Below are positions 12,663 through 20,478 of a DNA stretch of 49,171 nt, in pieces. The notes beneath the pieces were generated by a model. That model had not been told where the DNA came from, made no database searches, and saw nothing but the letters and a program-made list of their open reading frames with translations. Each line of letters starts with the position of its first letter. Within the stretch, counting starts at the first letter, position 1. The position numbers and the translations under genes are program-made. This DNA comes from a virus: IMG/VR virus record IMGVR_UViG_3300043598_000005, positions 1-49,171 of that record. One strand, 5' to 3'.

Positions 12663-12868
12663 CATGGGGCAGCCGGATGGACAAGCAACTCCGAGAGACT
12701 CGGGAACTGACTGGTACCGGTCAGCTCGGCCGGCGTTCCGGCGGGCAGACCTCGAAGCGCTGCGGTACGTGTGGGGGCTCGGGCCAGATGCGCCCGAGCG
12801 GCGGCCGGAAGTTCCGTAAGACCGGCGGCGGCACCTGCACGGGTTGCGGCGGGAGTGGACTGAAATGA
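12659..12868 (+). CDS. DnaJ-type CxxCxGxG zinc-module protein
   Basis: 69 aa from GTG 12659 (GTGA overlap; ATG 12677 is an alternative). CGTCGGSGQ and CTGCGGSG are two copies of the CxxCxGxG motif that forms one zinc site in the DnaJ cysteine-rich domain. There is no J domain. Such isolated modules are seen in phages; they may bind unfolded protein or act as redox or zinc scaffolds. Confidence 0.72.
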   Translation: MTWGSRMDKQLRETRELTGTGQLGRRSGGQTSKRCGTCGGSGQMRPSGGRKFRKTGGGTCTGCGGSGLK

Positions 12869-13068
12869 GTAAGCGTGGCCGGCCCGGGGATCCCAAGAAG
12901 CCTGTACAGAAGTCCAAGATAGACGGGCTCGCTGGAGAGCGGGTGACGTTCTGGCGTCCCCGGGTTGGTCACGGTCCGGTGGTCGGCCGGTACAAGATCC
13001 GTAAGTGCGACGGTTGCTCGTGCACCTCCCGGGCGGAAGAGCTGGAGTGTCTGTCGAAACGGGACTAG
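12865..13068 (+). CDS. Small basic Cys-containing protein (67 aa)
   Basis: ATG 12865 (AAATGA overlap). Basic N-terminus (SKRGRPGDPKKPVQKSK), then RKCDGCSC with three Cys and a fourth near the end (LECLSKRD), a possible zinc ribbon. Unknown function. Confidence 0.68.
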   Translation: MSKRGRPGDPKKPVQKSKIDGLAGERVTFWRPRVGHGPVVGRYKIRKCDGCSCTSRAEELECLSKRD

Positions 13069-13114
13069 TTTTGGTCTACTGCGCGGCCCTGTTGTGGTGC
13101 GTAGTCTGTTTGGC

Positions 13115-13294
13115 ATGGCTAAAAAGAAGATCCACATCAAGAAGAGTAATCGGGGCAAGCTGCGCAAGACAACCAAAACCAAAAAGGGGAACAAGATCCC
13201 CGTGTCGAAATTACAAAAAATGAAAAAGAGCAAGAACCCGAAGACCCGGAAGCGAGCCACTTTTGCATTGAATGCTAGAAAGTGGGGCAAGTGA
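13115..13294 (+). CDS. Lys-rich nucleic-acid-binding-like protein
   Basis: 59 aa, starting MAKKKIHIKKSNRGKLRK; over a third of residues are Lys or Arg. The MAKxKIHIK-type start resembles a family of small basic proteins in actinophages. ATG 13115 has no ribosome site but lies 7 nt after TAGTCT, a -10-like hexamer, so it may be leaderless; the -35 is weak and no palindrome is present. It could bind DNA or RNA. Confidence 0.72.
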   Translation: MAKKKIHIKKSNRGKLRKTTKTKKGNKIPVSKLQKMKKSKNPKTRKRATFALNARKWGK

Positions 13295-13617
13295 TGGAGC
13301 TGGAGCTGGAGCTATGGGGACGGTGTGGACTGTGCGACATCGCTGGGAAAGCTTTGGGTACGAGTCTGCCGGACCTATTGAACCACTACCGGCTACTCCA
13401 CCCCGACACCGAACTGACGGAAGTCTCAGCGCTGGAGATCGACGAGCGTTTCGAAAAGCAAAAAGGGAGGGATCGAAGTGGGAGCGTGGCCGGAAGAGAA
13501 ATGCCCGCACTGCAAGAAAGTCTGCGCCCCCTACGTGGACGGACCCGAGCGACACGATCGGAACTGTATCTGGGGCCCGAGACGAAACCAGCCGAAGCAA
13601 CCGAAGAGACCCGCTAA
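13294..13617 (+). CDS. C2H2-like zinc protein with long overlapping tail
   Basis: ATG 13294. WGRCGLCDIAGKALG followed by LLNHYRLLHPD gives a C-x2-C...H-x4-H finger at residues 10-35. The last 46 codons overlap, in another frame, the strongly supported gene at 13478, and that tail has the low-complexity look of a shadow. The true end by frame is 13617, so either both frames are used or the function sits in the first 60 residues. Confidence 0.6.
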   Translation: MELELELWGRCGLCDIAGKALGTSLPDLLNHYRLLHPDTELTEVSALEIDERFEKQKGRDRSGSVAGREMPALQESLRPLRGRTRATRSELYLGPETKPAEATEETR

Positions 13618-13627
13618 GTTTGCATGA
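13478..13627 (+). CDS. Small zinc-ribbon protein (49 aa)
   Basis: GTG 13478 has a perfect GGGAGG site 6 nt upstream. KCPHCKKVC (C-x2-C-x3-C) and a later His-Cys pair (RHDRNC) suggest one zinc ion. It is entirely inside or overlapping the previous frame. The basic Pro/Lys tail suggests nucleic-acid contact. Confidence 0.6.
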   Translation: MGAWPEEKCPHCKKVCAPYVDGPERHDRNCIWGPRRNQPKQPKRPAKFA

Positions 13628-13748
13628 CTTCTGGGATAAGTACTCCTGGGTGTCCACCATGGTTGCGATTGCGGTGATGACGGCACTGTGGTGGTTGGCC
13701 GAGTTCCTCGGGGACGCGGCAGACGCTCTGGGCGACTACTCTCCGTAG
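13620..13748 (+). CDS. Small membrane protein (42 aa)
   Basis: Best start is TTG 13620, overlapping the previous stop. One membrane helix (STMVAIAVMTALWWLAEFLG), then an acidic tail. The start is uncertain because TTG is the only option upstream of the helix and the ribosome site is poor. ATG 13659, within the helix, is unlikely. Confidence 0.5.
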   Translation: MHDFWDKYSWVSTMVAIAVMTALWWLAEFLGDAADALGDYSP

Positions 13749-13781
13749 TTTGAAATTCTCACCGGAAGAGAATGAAAGAGA

Positions 13782-14249
13782 ATGCCTAGAGGCGTGTACC
13801 CGCGATACCGCAGCCCGGAGGAGGCGGCCGAAGCGCGGAGAATGCAAAAGGTCCGGGCGTGGACATACCACGTCCGGGCCTTCAGCTATGACAAAATTGC
13901 AAAGCGGATGGGCATCTCCGCGTCGTTTGCGTGGGAGCTAGTGCAGGAGATGCGAGAAGAGATCGAGCTACCGCCGGAGGAAGCCGCCGTGAAGGTGGCA
14001 CTGGCGCGCTTTGAAGAGGTGCTGGTGGTGCTCTACCGGAAGCTGAAGGTAGCCGACGAGAAGACCGCGCCCAACTTGTCCCGTGCCATCCACGAGAACA
14101 TCCGCAACCAAATGGCACTGCTCGGGTACGCCAAACCGACCCGGCTTCAGCTCATGACCAACGGGGACCGGGACAAAGTCAACGAAGAGTACGCCGAACT
14201 CATTGCAATCGAGAAGGCCCGTCAGATGGCCGAAGAGGAGTCCGAATGA
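13782..14249 (+). CDS. HTH protein, putative terminase small subunit (second set)
   Basis: 155 aa. The N-terminal half has an HTH (AFSYDKIAKRMGISASFAWE) followed by an acidic linker and a helical bundle (IHENIRNQMALLGYAKPTRLQL). This layout is typical of terminase small subunits and HTH proteins near TerL in actinophages. It lies upstream of the second large terminase (16857), with small genes between, so it may recognise the packaging site for that set. Alternatively it is a transcription regulator. Confidence 0.65.
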   Translation: MPRGVYPRYRSPEEAAEARRMQKVRAWTYHVRAFSYDKIAKRMGISASFAWELVQEMREEIELPPEEAAVKVALARFEEVLVVLYRKLKVADEKTAPNLSRAIHENIRNQMALLGYAKPTRLQLMTNGDRDKVNEEYAELIAIEKARQMAEEESE

Positions 14250-14527
14250 CGCTCTACCGCAAGCGCCCCGTCGTGGTGGACGCGATGCAGTGGACCGGGA
14301 CTAACATCACCGACCTGTGGGCATGGGGCGGCGCGGAGGGCATCTACGGCCCGACCGACGAGAACCCGGCCGGGTTGCTCTTGACCACCATTGACGACGT
14401 GCAGGTGCCGTGTCCGCTCGGGCACTGGGTGATCATGGAGCCGGTGCCGGCCCGGTTCTACCCGTGCAAGCCGGACGTGTTCGCGGACTCCTACGAGCCC
14501 GTGCAAACGGACCCGGTAGTGGAATGA
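14246..14527 (+). CDS. Conserved phage protein with 'FYPCKPDVF' end
   Basis: 93 aa from ATG 14246 (ATGA overlap). RPVVVDAMQWTG at the N-terminus and ARFYPCKPDVFADSYEPV at the C-terminus match a widespread phage family of about 90-110 aa with the same order of motifs (compare GEFYPCKPDIF). Biochemical function is unknown. Confidence 0.8.
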   Translation: MTLYRKRPVVVDAMQWTGTNITDLWAWGGAEGIYGPTDENPAGLLLTTIDDVQVPCPLGHWVIMEPVPARFYPCKPDVFADSYEPVQTDPVVE

Positions 14528-14760
14528 AATCCGACGAAGAACTAGCGGCGCAAACGCTCTGGCTTCCCCGCCACGAAGTGGGTAACAAAGCCATGCCCGG
14601 GGACATCGTGTTCGTGCTCGCGCCGGAGACCACGGTTGGCTTGACCCTGCTGATCAACGGCTCTCCGGCGCTCTGGTGGCGACGCTGGCAGCGCGGCGAC
14701 ACGCTACCAGTCTCCGCGTACCTGATAGGACTCCTGCGATTGAAAGAGGTTGCATCGTGA
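14524..14760 (+). CDS. Hypothetical protein (78 aa)
   Basis: ATG 14524 (ATGA overlap). Contains a hydrophobic core (IVFVLAPETTVGLTLLING) without a clear membrane helix. Coupled to the next gene. Unknown. Confidence 0.7.
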   Translation: MKSDEELAAQTLWLPRHEVGNKAMPGDIVFVLAPETTVGLTLLINGSPALWWRRWQRGDTLPVSAYLIGLLRLKEVAS

Positions 14761-15110
14761 GCGTTGCGTACTGGTGGAAGCCCCGAGCGGAGGGCGAGCC
14801 AACGAACGTCTATCTGGCCCGGATCCTGCGCGAGCTGGGCGCCGAAGAGGTGGCGGTGAAAGCGGACGCCTATCACTACGACGATTTCAAATGCCCGCCC
14901 GAAGTGGACGACGGGATGAACATCCATCACCTCATCCTGGACCTCACCCGGTGGTGCAACCCGTTCGACACCGCGATTCGGGAGAAGACCACCGTGCTAA
15001 TCCTGGCCGCCAAGCGCGGTGAGTTTGACGGCACCAAAGAGGAATCCAAAGCATGGTTCGAATCGAGCGAAGGGCAGGCCACCCTCCGGAACCTGTTGGG
15101 CGGTAGGTGA
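14757..15110 (+). CDS. Hypothetical protein (117 aa)
   Basis: GTG 14757 (GTGA overlap). Alpha/beta composition with a HHLILDLTRW core and a charged C-terminal part. No motif recognised; its end couples to the next gene by TGATG. Confidence 0.7.
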   Translation: MSVAYWWKPRAEGEPTNVYLARILRELGAEEVAVKADAYHYDDFKCPPEVDDGMNIHHLILDLTRWCNPFDTAIREKTTVLILAAKRGEFDGTKEESKAWFESSEGQATLRNLLGGR

Positions 15111-15370
15111 TGGCGCAGCTTGCCGGGGGTATCTACTCGATGGATTCATTTCCATTCCAGTTCTATCAACAGGAGGTGATGGAGGCGGTCCACGGGCGAG
15201 CCCTCAAAGGACTAGCCGATGTCGGGGCCTACGAGATCGGGTACTCCTGGGAGAAGAACCTAGGCGGCCAGAACTGGGTAGCGCTGACCCCGATGGAGAT
15301 CCTCGCCATGGTGGAAGGAAGTCAGTACGGCTACGAAGTTCGGCTAAGAGTGATTGGAATCGTACCCTGA
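15110..15370 (+). CDS. Hypothetical protein (86 aa)
   Basis: ATG 15110 by TGATG overlap (GTG 15107 is one codon earlier). Mixed composition, aromatic-rich (FPFQFYQQEVMEAVHGRA, YEIGYSWEKNLGGQNWV). Unknown function. Confidence 0.7.
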   Translation: MAQLAGGIYSMDSFPFQFYQQEVMEAVHGRALKGLADVGAYEIGYSWEKNLGGQNWVALTPMEILAMVEGSQYGYEVRLRVIGIVP

Positions 15371-15945
15371 TGACGAACTATCTCGTGTCCGCAACCTGGA
15401 CCATTTCCGAGATCGGCAACCGGTTCAGCAAAACCGGCATCCTATCGGTGACCGCATCGAACGCGCTGGATGCCATTGCAAACGCGGTGGAGAAGTCCGG
15501 CGATGCGATGTGCACCTGTTACGAGGTGGTCCGCTGGTCCGAGGGCGACCCGCCGGCTACCTTCCGTTTCCACTACGAGGACGCCGCCCGGTCCGAATCG
15601 AGCATCTCCGGCGACGAGCCGCCACCCGGCAAGTTCGCGGACCCGGCGGTACTGCGGCCGGAGTTTGAATTGCAGGTGGATTGCGGGCCGTCCTCTACTA
15701 AGTACCCGCATACGGAGCTGCGCGAGCCGAGCCCACCGGATGACGAGCAGTGTCCACAGTGCGGCTCGATATTCCGCTCTGTGCGGCGGTTACTGTACGG
15801 GACACGGTGCCGTTCCGAGTGGCATACCCAAGTGGACGTGGTCACCACCAGCGGCGGGATCATCACCATCAACGGGGAAGCCTACGCACGCCGGCCGAGT
15901 CCCACCGCCCGCTGGAGCGTTTCCAAGGAGGACTGGGATGCCTGA
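15370..15945 (+). CDS. Hypothetical protein with CPQC motif (191 aa)
   Basis: ATG 15370 (TGATG). An N-terminal TNYLVSATWTISEIGNRF domain, an acidic linker, then a zinc-like segment with CPQCGSIF near residue 125 and a further Cys near 146 (TRCRSEWH), then a beta-rich tail. Unknown; the gene has a good ribosome site for its successor inside it. Confidence 0.7.
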   Translation: MTNYLVSATWTISEIGNRFSKTGILSVTASNALDAIANAVEKSGDAMCTCYEVVRWSEGDPPATFRFHYEDAARSESSISGDEPPPGKFADPAVLRPEFELQVDCGPSSTKYPHTELREPSPPDDEQCPQCGSIFRSVRRLLYGTRCRSEWHTQVDVVTTSGGIITINGEAYARRPSPTARWSVSKEDWDA

Positions 15946-16336
15946 CATGCCGAGCTTCGAGATCACCTCTACCGACCCCCGCCAGTTCACAATCAAAATG
16001 AACGGGGTGGAGATCTCGCCGGACCGCTGCGTAGTCACCCTGGAGCGGGGTAGCTATCCGGAGGTGGAGGTGGCGACCGTCCTGCCCGAGGTCAACATCT
16101 TCTCTCGGGCCATCCCCTTGCACCTCATCTCCGAGGACAACCACCGGGCATTGATCGTGATGGGCTGGACCCCGCCCGGCAAGAACGCGGCTGAAACGGC
16201 GGAACTACGCCGGGTCATGTTGAATGCAATCCAGTACCTCAAAGCGGCGGCAGCGCAAATCAAGGGCCCCAACGGTCAGCAACTCCAGCGCTGCGCGGAG
16301 CAATGTGAGGTGGTGCTCGGTGTCAACGAAGAGTGA
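15938..16336 (+). CDS. Hypothetical protein (132 aa)
   Basis: ATG 15938 has an AAGGAGG site 6 nt upstream, inside the end of the previous gene. An N-terminal beta domain (FEITSTDPRQFTIKMNGVEI) is followed by a helical Ala-rich tail (LRRVMLNAIQYLKAAAAQIK). Unknown. Confidence 0.74.
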   Translation: MPDMPSFEITSTDPRQFTIKMNGVEISPDRCVVTLERGSYPEVEVATVLPEVNIFSRAIPLHLISEDNHRALIVMGWTPPGKNAAETAELRRVMLNAIQYLKAAAAQIKGPNGQQLQRCAEQCEVVLGVNEE

Positions 16337-16529
16337 TACGCAGGAATACACCATCTTTTTCAAGAACGGCCGGAGCTTCGTGTTTGCCTTTGAATCGGTG
16401 ACCGACGCGGGAGACCATTTCGACACCGTGCCGGCGTTGCCGTTCGTGAACTGGGCGCACGTCATTGCCATCGTGCCCGGGGTGCACCACGAGAAGCGCT
16501 ACGACCTAAGCGGGTGGCACCGGGGATGA
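16320..16529 (+). CDS. Hypothetical protein (69 aa)
   Basis: GTG 16320 overlaps the preceding gene in another frame. Small beta-rich protein (EYTIFFKNGRSFVFAFESV). Unknown. Its end overlaps the next start (ATGA). Confidence 0.65.
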   Translation: MSTKSDTQEYTIFFKNGRSFVFAFESVTDAGDHFDTVPALPFVNWAHVIAIVPGVHHEKRYDLSGWHRG

Positions 16530-16870
16530 TCTGCGACAAGTGCAAGCGGGGCGCGATGGTTTTCCAAGCGCTGGCCGAGAGTCCCGACATCACGTTCTTG
16601 CGGTGCCCGGAGTGCGGTCACTTCGTGGTGGGGTTCGACCCGGCCCCCGGTGGGCCGACCGCCGCCGCCTACGAATCGGCCACCATGGCATGGCGGTTTC
16701 AAAAGGAATTGTGCGAATCCTACCGGGACACCCTGGAGCGGATGCTGAAGATTGTCAACGAGCGGGCGCCCTTCCTGGCCCCGGACGTGCGTGCCATGCG
16801 GGACCTACTCACCGAGGCGCTAGTTAAACCACGCACCGTATTGGAGGCGAAGGCGCGTGAGCGTGGATGA
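16526..16870 (+). CDS. Zinc-ribbon protein (114 aa)
   Basis: ATG 16526 (ATGA overlap) is preferred to GTG 16514. CDKCKRG at residue 3 and CPECGHF near residue 30 form a clear four-Cys zinc ribbon. The rest is helical (AWRFQKELCESYRDTLERML). It directly precedes the second terminase and may assist it, or be a regulator. Confidence 0.78.
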   Translation: MICDKCKRGAMVFQALAESPDITFLRCPECGHFVVGFDPAPGGPTAAAYESATMAWRFQKELCESYRDTLERMLKIVNERAPFLAPDVRAMRDLLTEALVKPRTVLEAKARERG

Positions 16871-18434
16871 CGACATTGCCCAGATCGTGCTCCAGACTCC
16901 GCCGAAGAACTTTCCATTCAACCGGTACGCCAACCTGAACCGGTACGCGTTCACGAACTCCAGTGAGTACCGGATCCTGCGCACGAGGATGGACCCGCTG
17001 CTCTTCGGCATGATCTATTTTCGAAAGCATTTGGAGTCCCCGTCCAAGCCCGGTCACATGTCACTGGCCAACTACCACGTGGACATGGCCGAGGTTGCGC
17101 GCAAGGGCTACACAAAGAAAGCGCCGGGGTGGCGGGAAGTCCGAGACACCTTCATCGTGCCGCGCGACGGCGGCAAGTCCACCTGGAACTCTCTGATCAA
17201 TCCGATTTGGGGGCTCGCGCACGGCTGGATTAAGTTCGGGGTGATCTTCTCCGATACCGCCGATCAGGCCATCATCCTAATGAAAGCAATTAAGGACGAG
17301 TTCGACCTGAACGATCGGCTCCAGCGGGACTTCCCCGGGCTGTGCCTGGCCGCGCGCACCTGGGAGAACCGCAGCGCCGGAGACACTAAGAAGAGCCACT
17401 ACAGCGCGGGTGGTCAAACCCTGTTGGCGCGCGGGATCGAAGACGGCTCGCTCGGGCTGAAGTCCGGCAGCCTGCGGCCGGACTGGATTGGCTTGGATGA
17501 CATCCAGCCACCGGAGAGCAAGTACGGTCCGAACAAGCGACAGCAACGACTAGACGATGTGCAAAACGTAATCCTGCCGATGAACGTCCGAGCCCGGGTG
17601 GTGTGGTCCGGCACCACCGTGATGTATGGCTGTCTCATTCATGAGTTCGTCCGGGCGGCTCGGGGAGTGCCGCACGAGAAGTGGATAGAGGCGCAGGGCT
17701 TCACCCCGCACTACTTCCCGGCGATCATGACGAACGATGACGGTACCGAGTACTCGGTCTGGCCGCAGAAGTGGTCTCTGGCGCAATTGGATTCCATTCG
17801 TACATCCAAGGATTTCGCTTGGAACTACGACAACGATCCGCACTCCAGCTCGGACCCGTACTGGCTGGAGGGCACGTTCAACCACAACCTCTTCCCGATC
17901 GACGAGCGCGGCATGGTGCTGGACTTCGCTACCACTTCGAAGGCATCCAGCGACTACACCGGAGTGGTGATCGGTGGCTACTCCCGCCCGCGCCGCAAGG
18001 TGCTCAAAGAGTACGGGCTCGCGGTGAAGCAAGACCCGGCGAACATCCGCAAGCTAGTGGGGCAGATCTTCCGGGACAACAAAAACCCGCCGATCACCAC
18101 TCTCATAATGGAAATCAATCAGGGTGGCGATACCTGGTACGAGATCCTGAAGCCGGTGATCCCGAGTAACTGTGAGGTCATCTTCGTCAACGCCGGGGTG
18201 AAGAAAAACGAAAACGATTTGGGTGCCGGTAGCAAGAAGGTGCGCGCTCGACGAGACTCGAACTACTACGCATACGGTTGGGTACATCACCACCCGGTGC
18301 ACTGCCGGAAGATGGAGCAACAGATGTGTGCCTTCGGTGGCGCCAAGGAAGCGCCGAACGATGACCTGGTGGACGCGGGCGGGTACCTGGACCACCACTA
18401 CCTAGGCAGCCGGCCGAAGCCCACCGAGGTATAG
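16857..18434 (+). CDS. terL: Terminase large subunit, second copy (T7-like type)
   Basis: 525 aa from GTG 16857, overlapping the preceding gene. ATPase: FIVPRDGGKSTWN (Walker A, Lys107) and PDWIGLDDIQPPES (Walker B, Asp214-Asp215). Nuclease: LDFATTSKASSDYTGVVIGG, TLIMEINQGGDTW and NDDLVDAGGYLDHHY supply the acidic residues of the RNase H-like fold. This is the pattern of the T7/phiKMV-like TerL branch, unlike the copy at 8234. It sits 11 nt before the portal gene, the normal place for the packaging motor. Confidence 0.92.
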   Translation: MSVDDDIAQIVLQTPPKNFPFNRYANLNRYAFTNSSEYRILRTRMDPLLFGMIYFRKHLESPSKPGHMSLANYHVDMAEVARKGYTKKAPGWREVRDTFIVPRDGGKSTWNSLINPIWGLAHGWIKFGVIFSDTADQAIILMKAIKDEFDLNDRLQRDFPGLCLAARTWENRSAGDTKKSHYSAGGQTLLARGIEDGSLGLKSGSLRPDWIGLDDIQPPESKYGPNKRQQRLDDVQNVILPMNVRARVVWSGTTVMYGCLIHEFVRAARGVPHEKWIEAQGFTPHYFPAIMTNDDGTEYSVWPQKWSLAQLDSIRTSKDFAWNYDNDPHSSSDPYWLEGTFNHNLFPIDERGMVLDFATTSKASSDYTGVVIGGYSRPRRKVLKEYGLAVKQDPANIRKLVGQIFRDNKNPPITTLIMEINQGGDTWYEILKPVIPSNCEVIFVNAGVKKNENDLGAGSKKVRARRDSNYYAYGWVHHHPVHCRKMEQQMCAFGGAKEAPNDDLVDAGGYLDHHYLGSRPKPTEV

Positions 18435-18445
18435 AATTCCTGGTC

Positions 18446-19960
18446 ATGGCGCAGCTCTTCACTCCGTACTCGTCCGCAAAGCCGTACTTCGAGGGCCCAG
18501 TTCCGCCGGGTCTGCCGGAGACGGACGTGGACCGGCTGCGCTCGTACCTGCTCTATGAAGAAATGTATTGGAATCATCCGGACACCTATCGGATCACCAT
18601 GCGCGGGGACGAAGAGAACCCCATCTATATCCCGCCGGCTAAGAAGATCGTGGAGGCGGTGAACCGGTACCTGGCGGTGGATTGGAATTACAACATCGAA
18701 GGGACCGGCACCGCACAGACCCGGATGGACGTGGTGCTGCGCGCCCTGTTTGCCCGGGAGATGGTGCACACGAAGTTTGCCACCCAACGGCGCTTTGGAT
18801 TGATTCGTGGTGACGCGGTCTGGCACATCACCGCTGACGATCGCAAGCCGCTCGGTTCCCGGATCTCCATCCACGAGGTGCACCCGGGCCAGTACTTCCC
18901 GATCATGGATCCGGACGAGCCAGACCGGTTGCTCGGGGTGTACCTGGTGGACCAGGTGAAAGATCCGCGCTTCCCGGACACCGACAAGGTGTGTGACCGG
19001 CGGCAGGCGTACCGCAAAGCCGAAGACGGCACCATCACCACCGAGCTAATCCTGTTCGAGCCGGGCAAGTGGGACGACCGGCCCGAGGTGTCCGTTTTGA
19101 AAGACGGAAAGGCCACCGTAATCAAGGTGCTCCGCGATGAGGAGTCGCTGCCGCCGGAGATCACCGCGATTCCGGTCTACCACGTGCGCAACACGCACGA
19201 CTCCGCGTGGCCCTTCGGCTCTTCCACCCTGCGCGGGATCGAGACGGTGATAGCCGGCGTGCAACAGGGCACCACCGATCAGGCACTCGCGGTGGCCCTC
19301 GGTGGGCTTGGCGTGTTCTGGACCGACGCCGGCCCGCCTCGGGACTCACAAGGCAACGTGATGCCGTGGCAGATGGGCCCGGGGCAGATGACCGAGGTAC
19401 CGCAGGGCTCCACGATGGGCCGGGTTGGCGAACTCAGCTCGGTGTCCCCGTCGCTGGACCACATTAACTTTCTGATCGACGAAGCCCAATCCGGAGCCGG
19501 CGTACCTGATCTCGCGGTCGGCCGGGTGGATGTCGCGGTGGCCGAGTCCGGCATCTCCCTCACTTTGCAAATGAGTCCGCTTATTGCCGGCAACGCGGAG
19601 AAGGAATCCGCCATCCTCGGGGTAACTGATCAGTTCCTCTACGACCTGACACACATGTGGTTCCCCGCGTACGAAGAGCTGTCCGAGCCCACCGTGGAAG
19701 TCACCTCGGTAGTGGGTGACCCGTTGCCGAAGAACCGGACCGATCAGGTAACCGAGATCGTCACGCTGTACCAGGCGAACCTGATCACCACCGATATGGC
19801 GATCGAGCAACTCGGCGAGTTGGGGTACCGGTTCCCGGCCGGGGCCGCTGCCAAGCTACTGGAGCAAGCGGCGGCTACGGCGGTGAACTCTGATCCGTTC
19901 GCCGCGCGGAGTGAGAGCGAGTTGAGCAATGCTAACGGCAACGGTAACAACAATCAGTAA
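18446..19960 (+). CDS. Portal protein
   Basis: 504 aa. It has the typical SPP1-gp6/HK97-type portal composition: an N-terminal acidic clamp part, central wing (FEPGKWDDRPEVSVLKDGKA), stem-like helix region after SSTLRGIETVIAGVQQGT, and an Ala-rich C-terminal crown ending in Asn-rich sequence. It forms the dodecameric ring at one capsid vertex that docks the terminase. ATG 18446 lacks a ribosome site but is 8 nt after TAGAAT, so it too may be leaderless; it lacks the palindrome. Confidence 0.9.
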   Translation: MAQLFTPYSSAKPYFEGPVPPGLPETDVDRLRSYLLYEEMYWNHPDTYRITMRGDEENPIYIPPAKKIVEAVNRYLAVDWNYNIEGTGTAQTRMDVVLRALFAREMVHTKFATQRRFGLIRGDAVWHITADDRKPLGSRISIHEVHPGQYFPIMDPDEPDRLLGVYLVDQVKDPRFPDTDKVCDRRQAYRKAEDGTITTELILFEPGKWDDRPEVSVLKDGKATVIKVLRDEESLPPEITAIPVYHVRNTHDSAWPFGSSTLRGIETVIAGVQQGTTDQALAVALGGLGVFWTDAGPPRDSQGNVMPWQMGPGQMTEVPQGSTMGRVGELSSVSPSLDHINFLIDEAQSGAGVPDLAVGRVDVAVAESGISLTLQMSPLIAGNAEKESAILGVTDQFLYDLTHMWFPAYEELSEPTVEVTSVVGDPLPKNRTDQVTEIVTLYQANLITTDMAIEQLGELGYRFPAGAAAKLLEQAAATAVNSDPFAARSESELSNANGNGNNNQ

Positions 19961-20141
19961 CTCGGGGCTGGTCTCCCTCATCGCGTCTTCGATTGCGTTT
20001 GCAATCGGGATCCTCGGGATCTACATCGCGGTGAAGCGGGACCGGCCGTCTGAGATTGCCATCATCGTGATGATGACCGCGATCGTCGGGGTATCCCTGC
20101 TCATTCGGTACGCCAAACTGTTTGGATGGTTTGAACTGTGA
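19929..20141 (+). CDS. Two-helix membrane protein (70 aa)
   Basis: ATG 19929 lies inside the portal 3-prime end. Helix 1 SLIASSIAFAIGILGIYIAV, a KRDRPSE turn, helix 2 IAIIVMMTAIVGVSLLIRYA. A hairpin topology typical of small holin-like proteins; but it is in the head module, so its role is unknown. GTGA coupling to the next gene. Confidence 0.7.
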   Translation: MLTATVTTISNSGLVSLIASSIAFAIGILGIYIAVKRDRPSEIAIIVMMTAIVGVSLLIRYAKLFGWFEL

Positions 20142-20455
20142 GCCCATTGCCCGGTGGAGAACAGATCTCGGACGAAGACGATGGGGATCTCGTTACCCCG
20201 GAGATCGAAGCGCAGATCGAAGCGGAAGCGGTGGAAGCCCAAGCCGAGCCGGCCCCGAGCGAGCCGGCCGCACCGACGAATCCCCTTTTCAATCCGGCTG
20301 GTGGCCGGCCGCCGGCTGGCCCCGGTGGAGTGGCCGGTGGCGATGACCTGCCAGACCCGGGTTCCCCCGAGGTCATTACAATCACTGACGAGCACACCAT
20401 CCCCGATATCGGTGTCGCTCTTCAGTTGCCGGACGAACTTCCCCCGCCTGCCTAG
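20138..20455 (+). CDS. Acidic Pro/Gly-rich protein (105 aa)
   Basis: GTG 20138 overlaps the previous stop. Very acidic and low-complexity (DEDDGDLVTPEIEAQIEAEA, then AEPAPSEPAAPTNP and Gly/Pro-rich stretches), probably unstructured. It could be a virion or scaffolding-related linker protein. Unknown family. Confidence 0.66.
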   Translation: MSPLPGGEQISDEDDGDLVTPEIEAQIEAEAVEAQAEPAPSEPAAPTNPLFNPAGGRPPAGPGGVAGGDDLPDPGSPEVITITDEHTIPDIGVALQLPDELPPPA

Positions 20456-20461
20456 GCGGGC
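20444..20461 (+). terminator. Hairpin over the stop codon of 20138-20455
   Basis: CCCGCCT/AGGCGGG with GCCT in the loop; the TAG stop lies across loop and stem. There is no T tract, so it may be a stability or attenuation element rather than a full terminator. Confidence 0.5.
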
Positions 20462-20478
20462 CTACGAGGGGATTTCAA

